Assembly: GCF_000968685.2 (NCBI RefSeq)
Contig: NZ_LAKD02000004.1
Coordinates: forward strand, 237,630 to 301,629
Length of the DNA stretch: 64,000 bases
Direction: 5' to 3'
Origin: Streptomyces antioxidans
GTDB lineage: Bacteria > Actinomycetota > Actinomycetes > Streptomycetales > Streptomycetaceae
Of the stretch, positions 1 to 9,002 are shown one piece after another. The notes under the pieces were generated by a model. It did no database searches. It worked only from the letters and a program-made list of their open reading frames with translations, and was not told the DNA's origin. Made by a program: the position numbers and the translations under genes. Position 1 is the first letter of the stretch. Each line of letters begins with the position of its first letter.

Positions 1-225
1 GGTGCCGTTCAGCTCCGCCCCGCCCCAACGGCGGGTGCCCAGGTGTCCATGGGTCTCCGGCCCGGCCGGGGTGCCGACCGACCAGGCGGCCGCGGAGTAG
101 ATCCCGGCCCGGCGGCCGGCCGCCAGGAGTGCCGCGAGCCGTGCCGGCCGGTCCGCCGGGAGCGGGCCGGCCGCTCCCCCCGGCTCCGCGCCCCGTCTGG
201 TCCGGCCGCCCGCGGCCCCGCTCAC
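1..225 (-). CDS. Serine hydrolase (beta-lactamase-like), N-terminal part only
   Basis: The minus strand stays open for 75 codons from a GTG at 225 to the window edge. The GTG overlaps the stop codon of the upstream IclR gene (GTGA), so the two are probably co-translated. The translation contains a stretch like ARLAALLAAGRRAGIYSA, then HGHLGTRRWGGAELNGT. This resembles the N-terminal region of class C beta-lactamase/D-aminopeptidase-type serine hydrolases just before their SxxK motif. The catalytic motifs would lie beyond the window, so the family call rests on resemblance only. The frame and the overlap are directly visible. Confidence 0.6.
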   Translation of the reverse strand, partial: MSGAAGGRTRRGAEPGGAAGPLPADRPARLAALLAAGRRAGIYSAAAWSVGTPAGPETHGHLGTRRWGGAELNGT

Positions 226-1055
226 CGCCGCCCCCGTACGATCCCCAGCGCCCCCGCCCCGCCGCGCAGCGACGCCGACACCGCCCCCGCGGCGGCCCGC
301 ACCATCGGCCCCAGCACCGCCACGCTCTCCTCGTCCAGGGTGAACGTCAGCCCGACGATGCCGACCGCTCCGGCGACCCGGTCACCCGGCCCCAGCACCG
401 GGGCCGCGATGGCGCGGACGTCCTGCTCCGCGTATTCGTCATCGACCGCGTAGCCCCGCTCGCGCACCGCGGGCATGGCGGCCAGCACGGCCCCGGGGTC
501 CCGCACCGTCCGTGGCGTACGGGCCGGGAGCGGGTCGGCGCCCAGGAGCTCCGCCGCGGTCGCGGGCGGCAGGGCCGACAGCATCGCCCACCCCACCGCC
601 GAGCAGTACAGCGGGACTTCACCGCCCGCGGCCAGCGGCACGCGGTACGTGGACGAGGGGTCCGACTGCGTCACGTGCACCGCCACGGTGCCGTCCCGCA
701 CCGAGAAGTGGGCCAAGTGGCCGGTGCGCAGCCGCAGGTCGTCCAGGACCGGGCGGGCGAGACGCAGCTCGCTGCTGGCGGCCAGCGCCGTGGCGGCGAG
801 CCCGAGCAGGCGCGGCCCGGCCTGATAGGTGCCGCCGGGGCCCGGGACCGCGTACCCGGCCTCGGCGAGGGTGTGCAGCAGGCGGTGGACGGTCGGTTTC
901 GGCAGTCCCGTACGGGCGGCGAGGTCGGCCAGGCGGTGCGGGGCGTCGGGCTGGACCAGCGCGTCCAGCACCGCGAGTGCCTTGTCCACGGGACCCGTCG
1001 CGGCGGCGGGCGACTCCTCGCGGGGGGCGGCGGAGGTATTGACCGGCTTCGGCAT
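222..1055 (-). CDS. IclR-family transcriptional regulator
   Basis: A 277-residue protein, the normal length for the family. A winged helix-turn-helix sits at about residues 23-70, with a probable recognition helix near GLPKPTVHRLLHTLAEAGY. The IclR effector-binding domain follows at about 85-260. It is divergent from the oligopeptide transporter operon that starts at 1136, with an 80-bp intergenic region carrying two GTTC/GAAC inverted repeats. The simplest reading is a local regulator of that catabolic operon and of itself. Its stop overlaps the start of a downstream serine hydrolase. The ligand cannot be told from sequence. Confidence 0.9.
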   Translation of the reverse strand: MPKPVNTSAAPREESPAAATGPVDKALAVLDALVQPDAPHRLADLAARTGLPKPTVHRLLHTLAEAGYAVPGPGGTYQAGPRLLGLAATALAASSELRLARPVLDDLRLRTGHLAHFSVRDGTVAVHVTQSDPSSTYRVPLAAGGEVPLYCSAVGWAMLSALPPATAAELLGADPLPARTPRTVRDPGAVLAAMPAVRERGYAVDDEYAEQDVRAIAAPVLGPGDRVAGAVGIVGLTFTLDEESVAVLGPMVRAAAGAVSASLRGGAGALGIVRGRR

Positions 1056-1078
1056 GTCGCTTAGCTTAGCGCATCAAC

Positions 1079-1116
1079 GTTCCGTCTCCCGGAACGAATG
1101 CACTGTTCGATGGAAC
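1079..1116. promoter_or_regulatory. Candidate IclR operators in divergent promoter
   Basis: Two inverted repeats lie between the IclR gene and the transporter operon. GTTCC-N7-GGAAC is at 1079-1095 and TGTTC-GATG-GAACA is at 1103-1116, 24 bp apart start to start. They share the GTTC/GAAC half-site and sit just upstream of the 1136 start. Position beside an IclR gene suggests autoregulation plus operon control. The symmetry is seen directly; the binding partner is inferred. Confidence 0.45.
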
Positions 1117-1135
1117 ATCACGCGGAGGGCAGATC

Positions 1136-2680
1136 GTGACTCCTCCATCAATGTCGCGCCGTAGCGCCCTTCGGCTGGGCGGGCTCGCGCTCCCCGCCAT
1201 CGCCGCGCCGGCAGCGCTCACCGGATGCGGTACGGCCGTGGGCGCGGGCGGCGACGGCGCGCTCCGGGTGGCGCAGCCGACCGACCCCACCACGCTCGAT
1301 CCACACAAACAGGGCGACATGGTCACCATGAACGTCCTGATCAACATCTTTGACACCCTCACCACCCGGGATGTCCGCGGGCGGCTCGCCGCCCGGCTCG
1401 CCACCTCCTGGGAGCCCCGCTCCAGGACCGTGTGGCGCTTCCGCCTCCGCGAGGGCGTGCGCTTCCACAACGGGGAGGAGTTCGACGCCCACGCCGTCAA
1501 GTTCTCCATCGAGCGGGTCCTCGACCCGAAGACGCGGTCACCGATCGTCGAGCTGCGGTACGTGACCTCGGTCCGCGTGGTCGACCGCCACACCGTGGAT
1601 GTGCACACCACACTGCACGACCCGATCCTGCCCGCGAAGCTGTCGCTCTTCGGCGGGGTGATCGTGCCGCCGAAGTACCTCGCCGACGTCGGCGACGCCG
1701 CCTTCGCGAAGCGGCCGGTCGGCACCGGGCCGTTCATCTTCGAATCCTTCCGGCGCGACCGCGAGCTGCGGCTGCGCGCCAACCGCCGCCACTTCCACGG
1801 CTCCCCCGGCCCCGAACGCCTCGTCTTCCGCGCACTGCCCAACCCCGCCTCCGCGCTGGCCGCGCTGCAGAGCGACGAGGTCGACCTGGTCACCGGGCTC
1901 ACCCCGGACGCCGCCCGGCAGCTGTCCGGCTACGCGGGCGTGGAGCTGGAGAGCCACCGGGGCGTGCGGACCGCGTACCTCAATCTCGACACCACTTCCG
2001 GGCCGCTGCGCGACCGTCGCGTGCGGCAGGCGCTCAACCACGCCGTCGACGTGCCGCTGCTCATCAAGGCGGTGCTGGACGGCAAGGCGCGCGAGGTGCC
2101 CGCGATGCTGCCGCGCGGCGTCGTCGGTTTCGACGGTTCGGTGGAGCCCTTCCGGCGCTCGATACGCACCGCGAGGCGGCTGCTCGCCGAGGCCGGTCAC
2201 CCGCACGGCCTCACCACGACGCTCGCCGCCTCCAACGACGACGCCCAGGTGGCCGAGGCCATCTCCGGGCTGCTCGACCGCGCCGGGATACACGCCCGGG
2301 TCGATCTGATGGACCCCGGCACCTTCTCCGCCCGGCTGACCTCCGACAACCGGCACGCGCTCGGCCCCATCTACCTCGCCGCCTCCACCGCCTGGACGCT
2401 CGACGGCGCGTCCATGGTGCAGTCGAACGTGCGCCATGACCGCCGGCAGAGCCGGTGGGTGTCGAAAGAGGCGGACCGGCTCATCGACGCCGAGGAGCTG
2501 TCCATGGACCCCGAAGACCGGCAGCGCGCGTTCACCGCGCTCCAGCGCCTGATCAAGCGCGAGGCCCCGTTCGTACCGCTCTACCAGCAGGACATCATCC
2601 TCGCCCGGACCACCCGGGTGCGCTGGACACCGGTGGTCAACGGCTCGCTGGCCATGGAGAGCGCGGAGGTGCGGGCATGA
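1136..2680 (+). CDS. ABC transporter solute-binding lipoprotein, family 5 (dipeptide/oligopeptide type)
   Basis: A 514-residue extracytoplasmic binding protein. The N terminus has SRRSALRLGG, a twin-arginine pattern, followed by a hydrophobic run and a lipobox ending LTGC, so it is probably a Tat-exported lipoprotein. The mature part has the family-5 pattern: TDPTTLDPHK near the start, then RFHNGEEFDAHAVKFSIERV. The GTG at 1136 has a GGAGGG ribosome site about 6 bp upstream; an ATG at 1151 is an alternative. It leads a five-gene operon with ATGA-type overlaps. The natural ligand may be a peptide, sugar oligomer or other small molecule. Confidence 0.92.
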   Translation: MTPPSMSRRSALRLGGLALPAIAAPAALTGCGTAVGAGGDGALRVAQPTDPTTLDPHKQGDMVTMNVLINIFDTLTTRDVRGRLAARLATSWEPRSRTVWRFRLREGVRFHNGEEFDAHAVKFSIERVLDPKTRSPIVELRYVTSVRVVDRHTVDVHTTLHDPILPAKLSLFGGVIVPPKYLADVGDAAFAKRPVGTGPFIFESFRRDRELRLRANRRHFHGSPGPERLVFRALPNPASALAALQSDEVDLVTGLTPDAARQLSGYAGVELESHRGVRTAYLNLDTTSGPLRDRRVRQALNHAVDVPLLIKAVLDGKAREVPAMLPRGVVGFDGSVEPFRRSIRTARRLLAEAGHPHGLTTTLAASNDDAQVAEAISGLLDRAGIHARVDLMDPGTFSARLTSDNRHALGPIYLAASTAWTLDGASMVQSNVRHDRRQSRWVSKEADRLIDAEELSMDPEDRQRAFTALQRLIKREAPFVPLYQQDIILARTTRVRWTPVVNGSLAMESAEVRA

Positions 2681-3651
2681 CGGCCACCTCGGTCCAGCCG
2701 CCGGTCACGGTACGGAAGCCGAAGTCCGGCCTGCTGCGCCATGTCCTGGTCCGCCTCGCCACCGCCGTCGGTGTGCTCTTCGCCGCCGCCACGCTGGCCT
2801 TTCTCCTGGTACGGCTCTCCGGCGACCCGGTCAAGCAGCTGCTGCCACCGGACGCCACCGCCGCCCAGGAGGCCACGCTGCGCTCCCAACTCGGCCTGGA
2901 CCAGCCCCTGATCGCGCAGTACGGCGACTTCCTGTGGGGGCTGCTCCGGTTTGACCTCGGCGACTCGCTCGTCTACCACGAGCCGGTCAGCCAGGTGATC
3001 GCCGACCGGGTCCCGGCCACCCTCGAACTCGCCGCCGGTGCCCTGGTGCTCAGCCTCGTCATCGCCATCCCGGCCGGGATCTACGCCGCGACGCGCCGTG
3101 GCCGGGCCGGTGACACGGGCGTGATGACGGCGGTGCTGCTCGGCCAGTCCACCCCGCCGTTCTGGGTCGGCATCCTGCTGGTCCTGCTCTTCTCGGTGCG
3201 GCTCAAGGTGCTTCCGGCCTCCGGCTACGGCACCTTCGCGCATCTGGTACTGCCCGCCGTCACGCTGTCCGTCTACTCCATCGCGGTCATCGCCCGGCTG
3301 CTGCGCTCCTCGCTCATCGACGTCCTCGGCTCGGACCACATCCGCACCGCGAAGGCCAAGGGGCTCGGCCCGGCGAAGGTGGTGCTCGCCCACGGGCTGC
3401 GCAACGCCTCGCTGCCGACCGTCACCGTGATCGGCCTGGAGTTCGGCGGGCTGCTCGGCGGGGCGATCCTCACCGAGCAGGTCTTCTCCTGGCCGGGCAT
3501 CGGACGGCTGACCGTGGAGGCCATCTCGCACCGGGACTTCCCGCTGGTGCAGGCCGCCGTCCTGTTCTTCGCCGCCGCCTTCGTCATCGTCAACCTGCTT
3601 GTCGACCTCTCCTACAGCCTTCTCGACCCGAGAGTGCGGGCACAGTCATGA
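2677..3651 (+). CDS. ABC transporter permease, DppB/OppB type
   Basis: A 324-residue integral membrane protein. The first membrane helix is near residues 20-45, and the DppB-type extracytoplasmic segment (LGLDQPLIAQYGDFLWGLL) follows. Further helices come next, and the coupling loop with HIRTAKAKGLGP contacts the ATPase. The start ATG overlaps the stop of the binding-protein gene (ATGA), so translation is coupled. It pairs with the DppC-type permease directly downstream to form the translocation pore. A longer open frame begins far upstream inside the binding-protein gene; the overlap start is preferred because homologues begin near the first membrane helix. Confidence 0.92.
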   Translation: MTATSVQPPVTVRKPKSGLLRHVLVRLATAVGVLFAAATLAFLLVRLSGDPVKQLLPPDATAAQEATLRSQLGLDQPLIAQYGDFLWGLLRFDLGDSLVYHEPVSQVIADRVPATLELAAGALVLSLVIAIPAGIYAATRRGRAGDTGVMTAVLLGQSTPPFWVGILLVLLFSVRLKVLPASGYGTFAHLVLPAVTLSVYSIAVIARLLRSSLIDVLGSDHIRTAKAKGLGPAKVVLAHGLRNASLPTVTVIGLEFGGLLGGAILTEQVFSWPGIGRLTVEAISHRDFPLVQAAVLFFAAAFVIVNLLVDLSYSLLDPRVRAQS

Positions 3652-4484
3652 CCGTCGTACGCAACCGGCTCGCCCTGGCGGCCCTCGGCGTCCTCGCGCT
3701 GCTGGTGATCGCCGCTGTCTTCTCGCCGCTGCTCGCCCCGGACGACCCGGCCAAGCAGCAGCTCCTCGCCCGGCTCACGCCCCCGGCCTGGGAGGGCGGC
3801 GGCAGCCTCGCCCACCCGCTGGGCACCGACCAGCTCGGCCGCGATGTGCTCTCCCGCGTCATCTACGGCTCCCGGGTCTCACTCCTCGTCGGCATCGGGG
3901 CGGCGCTGCTCGCTGGTGTGGTGGGGGCCCTGTGCGGGCTGTTCGCCGGGTTCCGCGGCGGCTGGCCGGACCGGATACTGATGCGGTTCGCCGACATCCA
4001 GCTCGCCTTCCCCTCGCTGCTGCTGGCGCTCGCCATCGTCGGCTTCCTCGGCTCAGGACTGTGGAACGTGGTCCTGGTGCTCGGCTTCACCGGCTGGGTG
4101 GCGTACGCCCGCGTGGTCCGCTCCGAGGTGCTGTCGCTGCGCACCCGGGACTATGTGACCCAGGCCCGGGCGACCGGGGTCACGGACCTCACCATCATGC
4201 GCCGCCATCTGCTCCCCAACGTCCTGCCGCACCTGGCCACCATCGCCACGCTGCACATCGCGGCGGCCATCGTCGCCGAGGCCTCGCTCAGCTACCTCGG
4301 GCTCGGTGTGCCCAAGGAGACCGTCACCTGGGGCTCGATGCTCGCCGACGGCCAGCTCTACCTCGGCACCTCGTGGTGGGTCGCGGTCTTCCCCGGACTG
4401 GCGCTGATGCTCACCTCCCTGGCCATCAACATCACCGGCGACGCGCTGCGCGACGTCGCGGACCCGAAGGCGTACCGCCGATGA
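3648..4484 (+). CDS. ABC transporter permease, DppC/OppC type
   Basis: A 278-residue membrane permease, overlapping its upstream partner by an ATGA junction. The N-terminal helix (about residues 8-28) is followed by the DppC-type segment HPLGTDQLGRDVLSRVIYGSR. The C-terminal permease domain includes the coupling loop DYVTQARATGVTDLTIMRRHLLPN. It lies between its DppB partner and two ATPase genes, so it belongs to the same importer. The length and motifs are normal for the family. Confidence 0.92.
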   Translation: MTVVRNRLALAALGVLALLVIAAVFSPLLAPDDPAKQQLLARLTPPAWEGGGSLAHPLGTDQLGRDVLSRVIYGSRVSLLVGIGAALLAGVVGALCGLFAGFRGGWPDRILMRFADIQLAFPSLLLALAIVGFLGSGLWNVVLVLGFTGWVAYARVVRSEVLSLRTRDYVTQARATGVTDLTIMRRHLLPNVLPHLATIATLHIAAAIVAEASLSYLGLGVPKETVTWGSMLADGQLYLGTSWWVAVFPGLALMLTSLAINITGDALRDVADPKAYRR

Positions 4485-5290
4485 CCACAGATGCTCCCGT
4501 GCTCGAGATCCGCGATCTGCACGTCGACTTCCGGCTCGCCACCGGCCCCGTGCACGCCGTGCGCGGGGTGAGCCTGACGGCACACGCCGGAGAGACCCTG
4601 GCCGTCGTCGGGGAATCCGGCAGCGGCAAGTCGGCCACCATGCTCGCCGCGCTGCGGCTCAACCCCGAGCCGCCGTGCGCCTATCCCGGCGGCCAGATCC
4701 TCCTCGACGGCCGCGATCTGCTCGCACTGCCGGAGAAGCGGCTGCGCGAGGTGCGCGGCAACGACATAGCGATGATCTTCCAGGACCCGATGACCAGCCT
4801 CGACCCGCTGCAGCGGGTCGGCAACCAGGTGGCCGAGGTGCTGCGCAGGCACCGCGGGGCCTCCCGCGCCGGGGCCCGGGAGGAGGCGGTACGGGCGCTG
4901 GACGAGGTCGGCATCCCGGATCCGGAGCTGCGGGCCCGGCAGTACCCGCACGAGCTGTCCGGCGGGCTGCGCCAGCGCGTGATGATCGCGACGGCGCTGG
5001 TGGGACGGCCCCGGGTGCTCATCGCCGACGAGCCGACCACCGCCCTGGACGTCACCGTGCAGCGGCAGATCCTGGACCTCCTCGCCGAGCTGCGCGCCCG
5101 GCACGGCATGGCGGTGGTGCTGGTCACCCACGACCTCGGGGTGGTCGCGGAGACCGCCGACCGGGTCGTGGTGATGAACGCGGGCCGGGTGGTGGAGCAC
5201 GGCTCGGTCGCCGAGGTCTTCGAGACGCCCCGCGAGCAGTACACCCGCGACCTGCTGGCCGCCACCCCGCGACTGGAGCCCACCTCATGA
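4481..5290 (+). CDS. ABC transporter ATP-binding protein, DppD type (short C terminus)
   Basis: A 269-residue ATPase. Walker A is GESGSGKS (about residues 44-51), the signature is [12 protein letters not shown], Walker B is VLIADEP with the D-loop ALDVTVQ, and the switch histidine is in LVTHDL. The start ATG overlaps the permease stop. Unlike most DppD/OppD proteins, it ends soon after the [11 protein letters not shown] segment and lacks the cysteine-bearing C-terminal oligopeptide-transport extension. The second transporter of this window (ATPase at 29466) keeps that extension. Confidence 0.92.
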   Translation: MTTDAPVLEIRDLHVDFRLATGPVHAVRGVSLTAHAGETLAVVGESGSGKSATMLAALRLNPEPPCAYPGGQILLDGRDLLALPEKRLREVRGNDIAMIFQDPMTSLDPLQRVGNQVAEVLRRHRGASRAGAREEAVRALDEVGIPDPELRARQYPHELSGGLRQRVMIATALVGRPRVLIADEPTTALDVTVQRQILDLLAELRARHGMAVVLVTHDLGVVAETADRVVVMNAGRVVEHGSVAEVFETPREQYTRDLLAATPRLEPTS

Positions 5291-6141
5291 CGACCACCGG
5301 GGCGAAGCCACTCGCCAACCGGCCCATGCTCGAACTCGACGGCCTGTCCAGGGAGTTCGCCGGTCCCGGCGCCACCCGCACCCTCGCCGTCGACGATGTC
5401 ACGCTCACCGTCGAGGACGGCGAAACCCTCGCCCTCGTCGGTGAGTCAGGGTCCGGGAAGACGACCCTGACCCGGCTGCTGCTGGGGCTGCTGGAGCCCA
5501 CCGCCGGGACCGTCCGCTTCGAGGGCCATGACCTCGCCGGGCTGTCACCGGCCGAGATGCGCGCGCTGCGGGCCGGGATGCAGGTGGTGCTCCAGGACCC
5601 GTACTCGAGCATGAACCCGCGCATGAAAGTCACCGACATCGTGGCCGAGCCGCTGGTCACCCATGACCTCACCTACCGCGGACGGCGCGCCAGGCCGCGG
5701 CTTCGGGAGCGGGTCGGCGAGCTGCTGGAGTCGGTCGGTCTCCCGGACCGGGTGCAGGACCGGTACCCGCACGAGTTCTCCGGCGGGCAGCGCCAGCGCA
5801 TCTCCATCGCCCGTGCGCTGGCGTCCTCGCCGCGGCTGGTGGTGCTCGACGAGCCGACCAGCGCCCTCGATGTCTCCGTCCAGTCCCAGGTCCTGGACCT
5901 GCTGGCCGAGCTGCAGCGCCAGCACGGCCTGACCTACGTCTTCGTCTCGCACAACCTCGCCGTGGTCCAGCGGATCGCCGACCGGGTGGCGGTGCTGCGG
6001 CGCGGCAGAGTGGTCGAGTGCGGGGAGACCGCCGCCGTGCTGGGCGCGCCAGAGCATCCGTACACCCGCGAGCTGCTGGCCGCCGTGCCACGCCCCGACG
6101 CGTACCGGACCAGGACCGGCGGCGGGACTACCGGTGGGTGA
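5287..6141 (+). CDS. ABC transporter ATP-binding protein, DppF/OppF type
   Basis: A 284-residue ATPase that completes the five-gene importer. It has Walker [10 protein letters not shown], signature [10 protein letters not shown], Walker [17 protein letters not shown] and the switch region [10 protein letters not shown]. The ATG overlaps the stop of the upstream ATPase gene. The last 14 bp overlap the 3' end of the convergent ROK gene, so the two transcription units are packed tail to tail. Confidence 0.92.
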   Translation: MTTTGAKPLANRPMLELDGLSREFAGPGATRTLAVDDVTLTVEDGETLALVGESGSGKTTLTRLLLGLLEPTAGTVRFEGHDLAGLSPAEMRALRAGMQVVLQDPYSSMNPRMKVTDIVAEPLVTHDLTYRGRRARPRLRERVGELLESVGLPDRVQDRYPHEFSGGQRQRISIARALASSPRLVVLDEPTSALDVSVQSQVLDLLAELQRQHGLTYVFVSHNLAVVQRIADRVAVLRRGRVVECGETAAVLGAPEHPYTRELLAAVPRPDAYRTRTGGGTTGG

Positions 6142-7093
6142 GGACCAGCCCGGCGCCCCCGAGCAGCGCCACGTCGTCCGGACGGTCCGTCGCGCCCAGC
6201 ACCACCCGCGGCGGGGCGGCCGTCGACCAGCCGCTGTCCCCCCGCAGCCGCTCCTCGACCCGGGCCCGGAACCCCTCGCCGCCCTCGACGGCCTCGCCGT
6301 GCAGCACGAACAGGCCGGGGGCGAAGAGCTGCTGGATGTTGACCAGGCCGAGCGCGAGGTTGTCGGCGTACTCCTCGACGATCGGCCGGCCACCGTCCCC
6401 GCGCCGCACCAGCCCCTCGAGCGTCATTCCGGTGCCCAGTCCCGCCGCCTGCGCCCGCCGCCGCAGCCAGCGCGTCGTGGCCACGGTCTTCCAGCAGCCG
6501 CGCGCCCCGCAGGTGCACGGCTCGCCACCGGCCAGCACCGTCATATGAGCACCGCTGCGGCCACCGTGCGGGGCCAGCAGCTCGCCGTCGAGGAACACCC
6601 CGACTCCCAGCACCTCGCCGGTGGACACCGAGGCGAAGGACCGAAGGCCCCGGCCCGCGCCGAACCACCGGTCGCCGAGCACCTGCAGCCGGGCCCGGTG
6701 CTCGATGTACACCGGCACCTCCAGCACCCCCCGCAGCACCTCGGCGACCGGGTAGCCGCGCAGCGCCGGAACGTCATGGACCTCGATGAACGTGCCCCGC
6801 TCCGGGTCCACCAGACCGGCCGCGGCCACCCCGACCCCGGTCAGCTCACACCCGTCGAAGCAGTCCCGGGCGGCCTGTCGCACCGCCGCGTCCACTCCGG
6901 CCGCCTCCCGCGCCGCCGGGTCGAACCCGGCCGCGGTGCGCCGCAGCAGCCTTCCGGAGCGGTCGACCAGCGCCGCGCGCACCTGCCCGGGCAGCACCTC
7001 CACCGCGCCCAGCAGCGGGCGTGCGGAGGTGACCGGGGGGTCGGGCACCAGGTGGAGCCGGGGGCGTCCGCCGTCGGGGGCGAGTGCGGCCAT
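6128..7093 (-). CDS. ROK-fold protein with degenerate kinase motifs
   Basis: A 321-residue protein without an N-terminal helix-turn-helix, so it has the size of a ROK sugar kinase rather than a NagC-type repressor. The zinc-site motif CTCGARGCWK is intact, as are GVAAAGLVDPERG and the glycine-rich C terminus. The N-terminal phosphate-binding loop (normally DxGxT) reads LGAVEVLPGQVRAALVD, and the segment that normally carries the catalytic Asp (NDA) reads YIEHRARLQVLGDRW. Kinase activity is therefore doubtful; a sensor role is possible. An in-frame ATG at 7114 is an alternative start. It is antisense between two genes of the plus-strand cluster. Confidence 0.82.
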   Translation of the reverse strand: MAALAPDGGRPRLHLVPDPPVTSARPLLGAVEVLPGQVRAALVDRSGRLLRRTAAGFDPAAREAAGVDAAVRQAARDCFDGCELTGVGVAAAGLVDPERGTFIEVHDVPALRGYPVAEVLRGVLEVPVYIEHRARLQVLGDRWFGAGRGLRSFASVSTGEVLGVGVFLDGELLAPHGGRSGAHMTVLAGGEPCTCGARGCWKTVATTRWLRRRAQAAGLGTGMTLEGLVRRGDGGRPIVEEYADNLALGLVNIQQLFAPGLFVLHGEAVEGGEGFRARVEERLRGDSGWSTAAPPRVVLGATDRPDDVALLGGAGLVLTHR

Positions 7094-7136
7094 GCGCAGA
7101 CTCTGCCACGGCATGAACCCAGGAGGTAGTACCACA

Positions 7137-7874
7137 TTGCTCCGGCTGACCGAACTCACCTGGCGCGAGGCCCGGGCCGCGGGCGCGGACGCCATCGCCC
7201 TGCTGCCCATCGGCTCGCAGGAACAGCACTCCGCCCACCTGCCGATGGGCACCGACACACTGCTGGTCACGGCGGTGGTGGACCGGGCGGCCGAGCTGCT
7301 GGCGGATGCCGGGCCACCGGTCGTACGACTGCCCGCCCTGCCGTACGGGCACAGCCCGCACCACCTCTTCGCGGCCGCGGTGTCACTCTCGGCGAGCACC
7401 CTGGCGGCGGTCCTCGCCGACCTCCTGCGGTCCCTCACCGAGAGCGGCTTCCAGCGCATCATGATCGTCAACGGCCACGGCGGCAATGACGAGATCATGC
7501 GCCTGGCGGTCAAGGAACACGCCCTCCGTGCCGAGGGCACGTTCGCGGCCTGCTCCTACTGGAGTCTCGGCGAGGCGCCTGAGAACCCCGGCCACGCGGG
7601 CCGCTACGAGACCTCCCTCATGCTCGCCGCCCACCCGGACCTGGTCCGTACGCCCATCGAACCGCACCGCCCCACCGGCGCCCCGCCACTCTTCGACGCC
7701 CCGCCGCACCCCGGCCTCACCGCCGAGCGGCACGGCGAGTGGGCCCGGGTGGGCGGGATGACCGACGACCCGTCCACGGCCCGCCCCGATCCGGGCGAGC
7801 TGTCCATCCGCGCCACCGAACTGGCCCGGGCGATCCGGGCCTTCGCCGAAGCGACCGCCCCCGGTGCCATCTGA
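7137..7874 (+). CDS. Creatininase-family amidohydrolase
   Basis: About 245 residues. The family's metal-binding motifs are present: a GSQEQHSAHLPMGTD segment near the N terminus, NGHGGND in the middle, and HAGRYETSLML near residue 160. Relatives hydrolyse cyclic or linear amides (creatinine, N-formyl compounds, mycofactocin precursor peptide). I prefer the TTG at 7137 because AGGAGGT lies 9 bp before it; an in-frame ATG at 7113 lacks such a site. It is followed 14 bp later by the enolase-superfamily gene, so the pair is probably co-transcribed. The substrate is unknown. Confidence 0.85.
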   Translation: MLRLTELTWREARAAGADAIALLPIGSQEQHSAHLPMGTDTLLVTAVVDRAAELLADAGPPVVRLPALPYGHSPHHLFAAAVSLSASTLAAVLADLLRSLTESGFQRIMIVNGHGGNDEIMRLAVKEHALRAEGTFAACSYWSLGEAPENPGHAGRYETSLMLAAHPDLVRTPIEPHRPTGAPPLFDAPPHPGLTAERHGEWARVGGMTDDPSTARPDPGELSIRATELARAIRAFAEATAPGAI

Positions 7875-7888
7875 GGAGGACCTCGTAC

Positions 7889-8998
7889 ATGAAGGTCACA
7901 CACATCGACGTCTGGGTTGTGAACCTCCCCCTCACCTCCCCGTTCACCAGCTCATTCGAGACCAAGACCGGCGAGACCCGCACCGTGGTCCGGATCCGGA
8001 CCGACGAGGGGGTGGACGGCTGGGGCGAGACGATGTGGGGGCAGCCGGTGGCCGCGCTCGTCCGCAAGCTCGCGCCCGACCTCATCGGCACCAGCCCGTT
8101 CGCCCTGGAGGCCTTCCACCGCAAACAGCACATGGTGCCGTTCTTCCACGGCTACCTCGGCTACGCCGCCATCGCCGCCCTGGACGTCGCCTGCTGGGAC
8201 GCCATGGGCAAGGCCACCGGCCACTCGCTCACCGACCTGCTCGGCGGGGCGGTACGCGACACCGTCCCGCTCACCGCGCTCGTCACCCGCGCCGACGGCG
8301 CCACCCCGGAAGCGCTCGCCGAGCACGCCACCCGGGTGGTGGCCGAGGGCGGTTTCCATGCGGTCAAGCTCAAGGGCACCGGCGACGTGGACGGCGATGT
8401 CGCCAACCTCCGCGCGCTGCGTGCCGCGCTGCCGGACACCGAGCTGCGCGTCGACCCCAACGCCGCCTGGTCGGTGCCGGATTCGGTGCGTGCGGGCATC
8501 AAGCTGGAGGAGCTTGACCTGGAGTACCTGGAGGACCCGTGCCCCGGTATCGAGGGCATGAGCCAGGTGCGGGCCAAGGTGCGCATCCCGCTGTGCACCA
8601 ATATGTGCGTCGTCCGCTTCGAGGACTTCGCTCCGGCGGTACGGCTCGGCGCGGTGGACGTCGTCCACGGCGATGTCTACAAGTGGGGCGGCATCGCGCC
8701 GACCAAGGCGCTCGCCGCCCACTGCGAGACCTTCGGCCTCGGCATGAACCTCCACAGCGGCGGCGAACTCGGCATCGCCACCGCCGCCCACCTCGCCGTG
8801 GTCGCCAGCACTCCGGTGCTGGGCCGCGCCATCGACAGCATGTACTACCTGCACGCCGATGACATCGCCGACCCGATACCGCTCGCCGACGGCCGACTCA
8901 CCGTCCCGCAGGGCCCGGGCCTGGGCGTACGCGTCGACGAGGAGAAGCTGCGGCACTACTCGGCGGTGAACGAGCGGGAGGGCGATCTCACGGGATGA
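7889..8998 (+). CDS. Enolase-superfamily enzyme, glucarate dehydratase-like subgroup
   Basis: A 369-residue mandelate racemase/muconate lactonising-type enzyme. The barrel shows the KxK base motif (HAVKLKGT), metal ligands in RVDPNAAW and LEYLEDPC, then PLCTNMCVV and a C-terminal NLHSGGELGI with a possible catalytic His. That pattern is nearer to acid-sugar dehydratases than to dipeptide epimerases. The ribosome site GAGGAGG lies 10 bp before the ATG at 7889. Its company (amidohydrolase, peptide-type importer) suggests it acts on the acid produced from an amide or lactam. The exact substrate cannot be read from sequence. Confidence 0.88.
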   Translation: MKVTHIDVWVVNLPLTSPFTSSFETKTGETRTVVRIRTDEGVDGWGETMWGQPVAALVRKLAPDLIGTSPFALEAFHRKQHMVPFFHGYLGYAAIAALDVACWDAMGKATGHSLTDLLGGAVRDTVPLTALVTRADGATPEALAEHATRVVAEGGFHAVKLKGTGDVDGDVANLRALRAALPDTELRVDPNAAWSVPDSVRAGIKLEELDLEYLEDPCPGIEGMSQVRAKVRIPLCTNMCVVRFEDFAPAVRLGAVDVVHGDVYKWGGIAPTKALAAHCETFGLGMNLHSGGELGIATAAHLAVVASTPVLGRAIDSMYYLHADDIADPIPLADGRLTVPQGPGLGVRVDEEKLRHYSAVNEREGDLTG

Positions 8999-9002
8999 CG
9001 TC

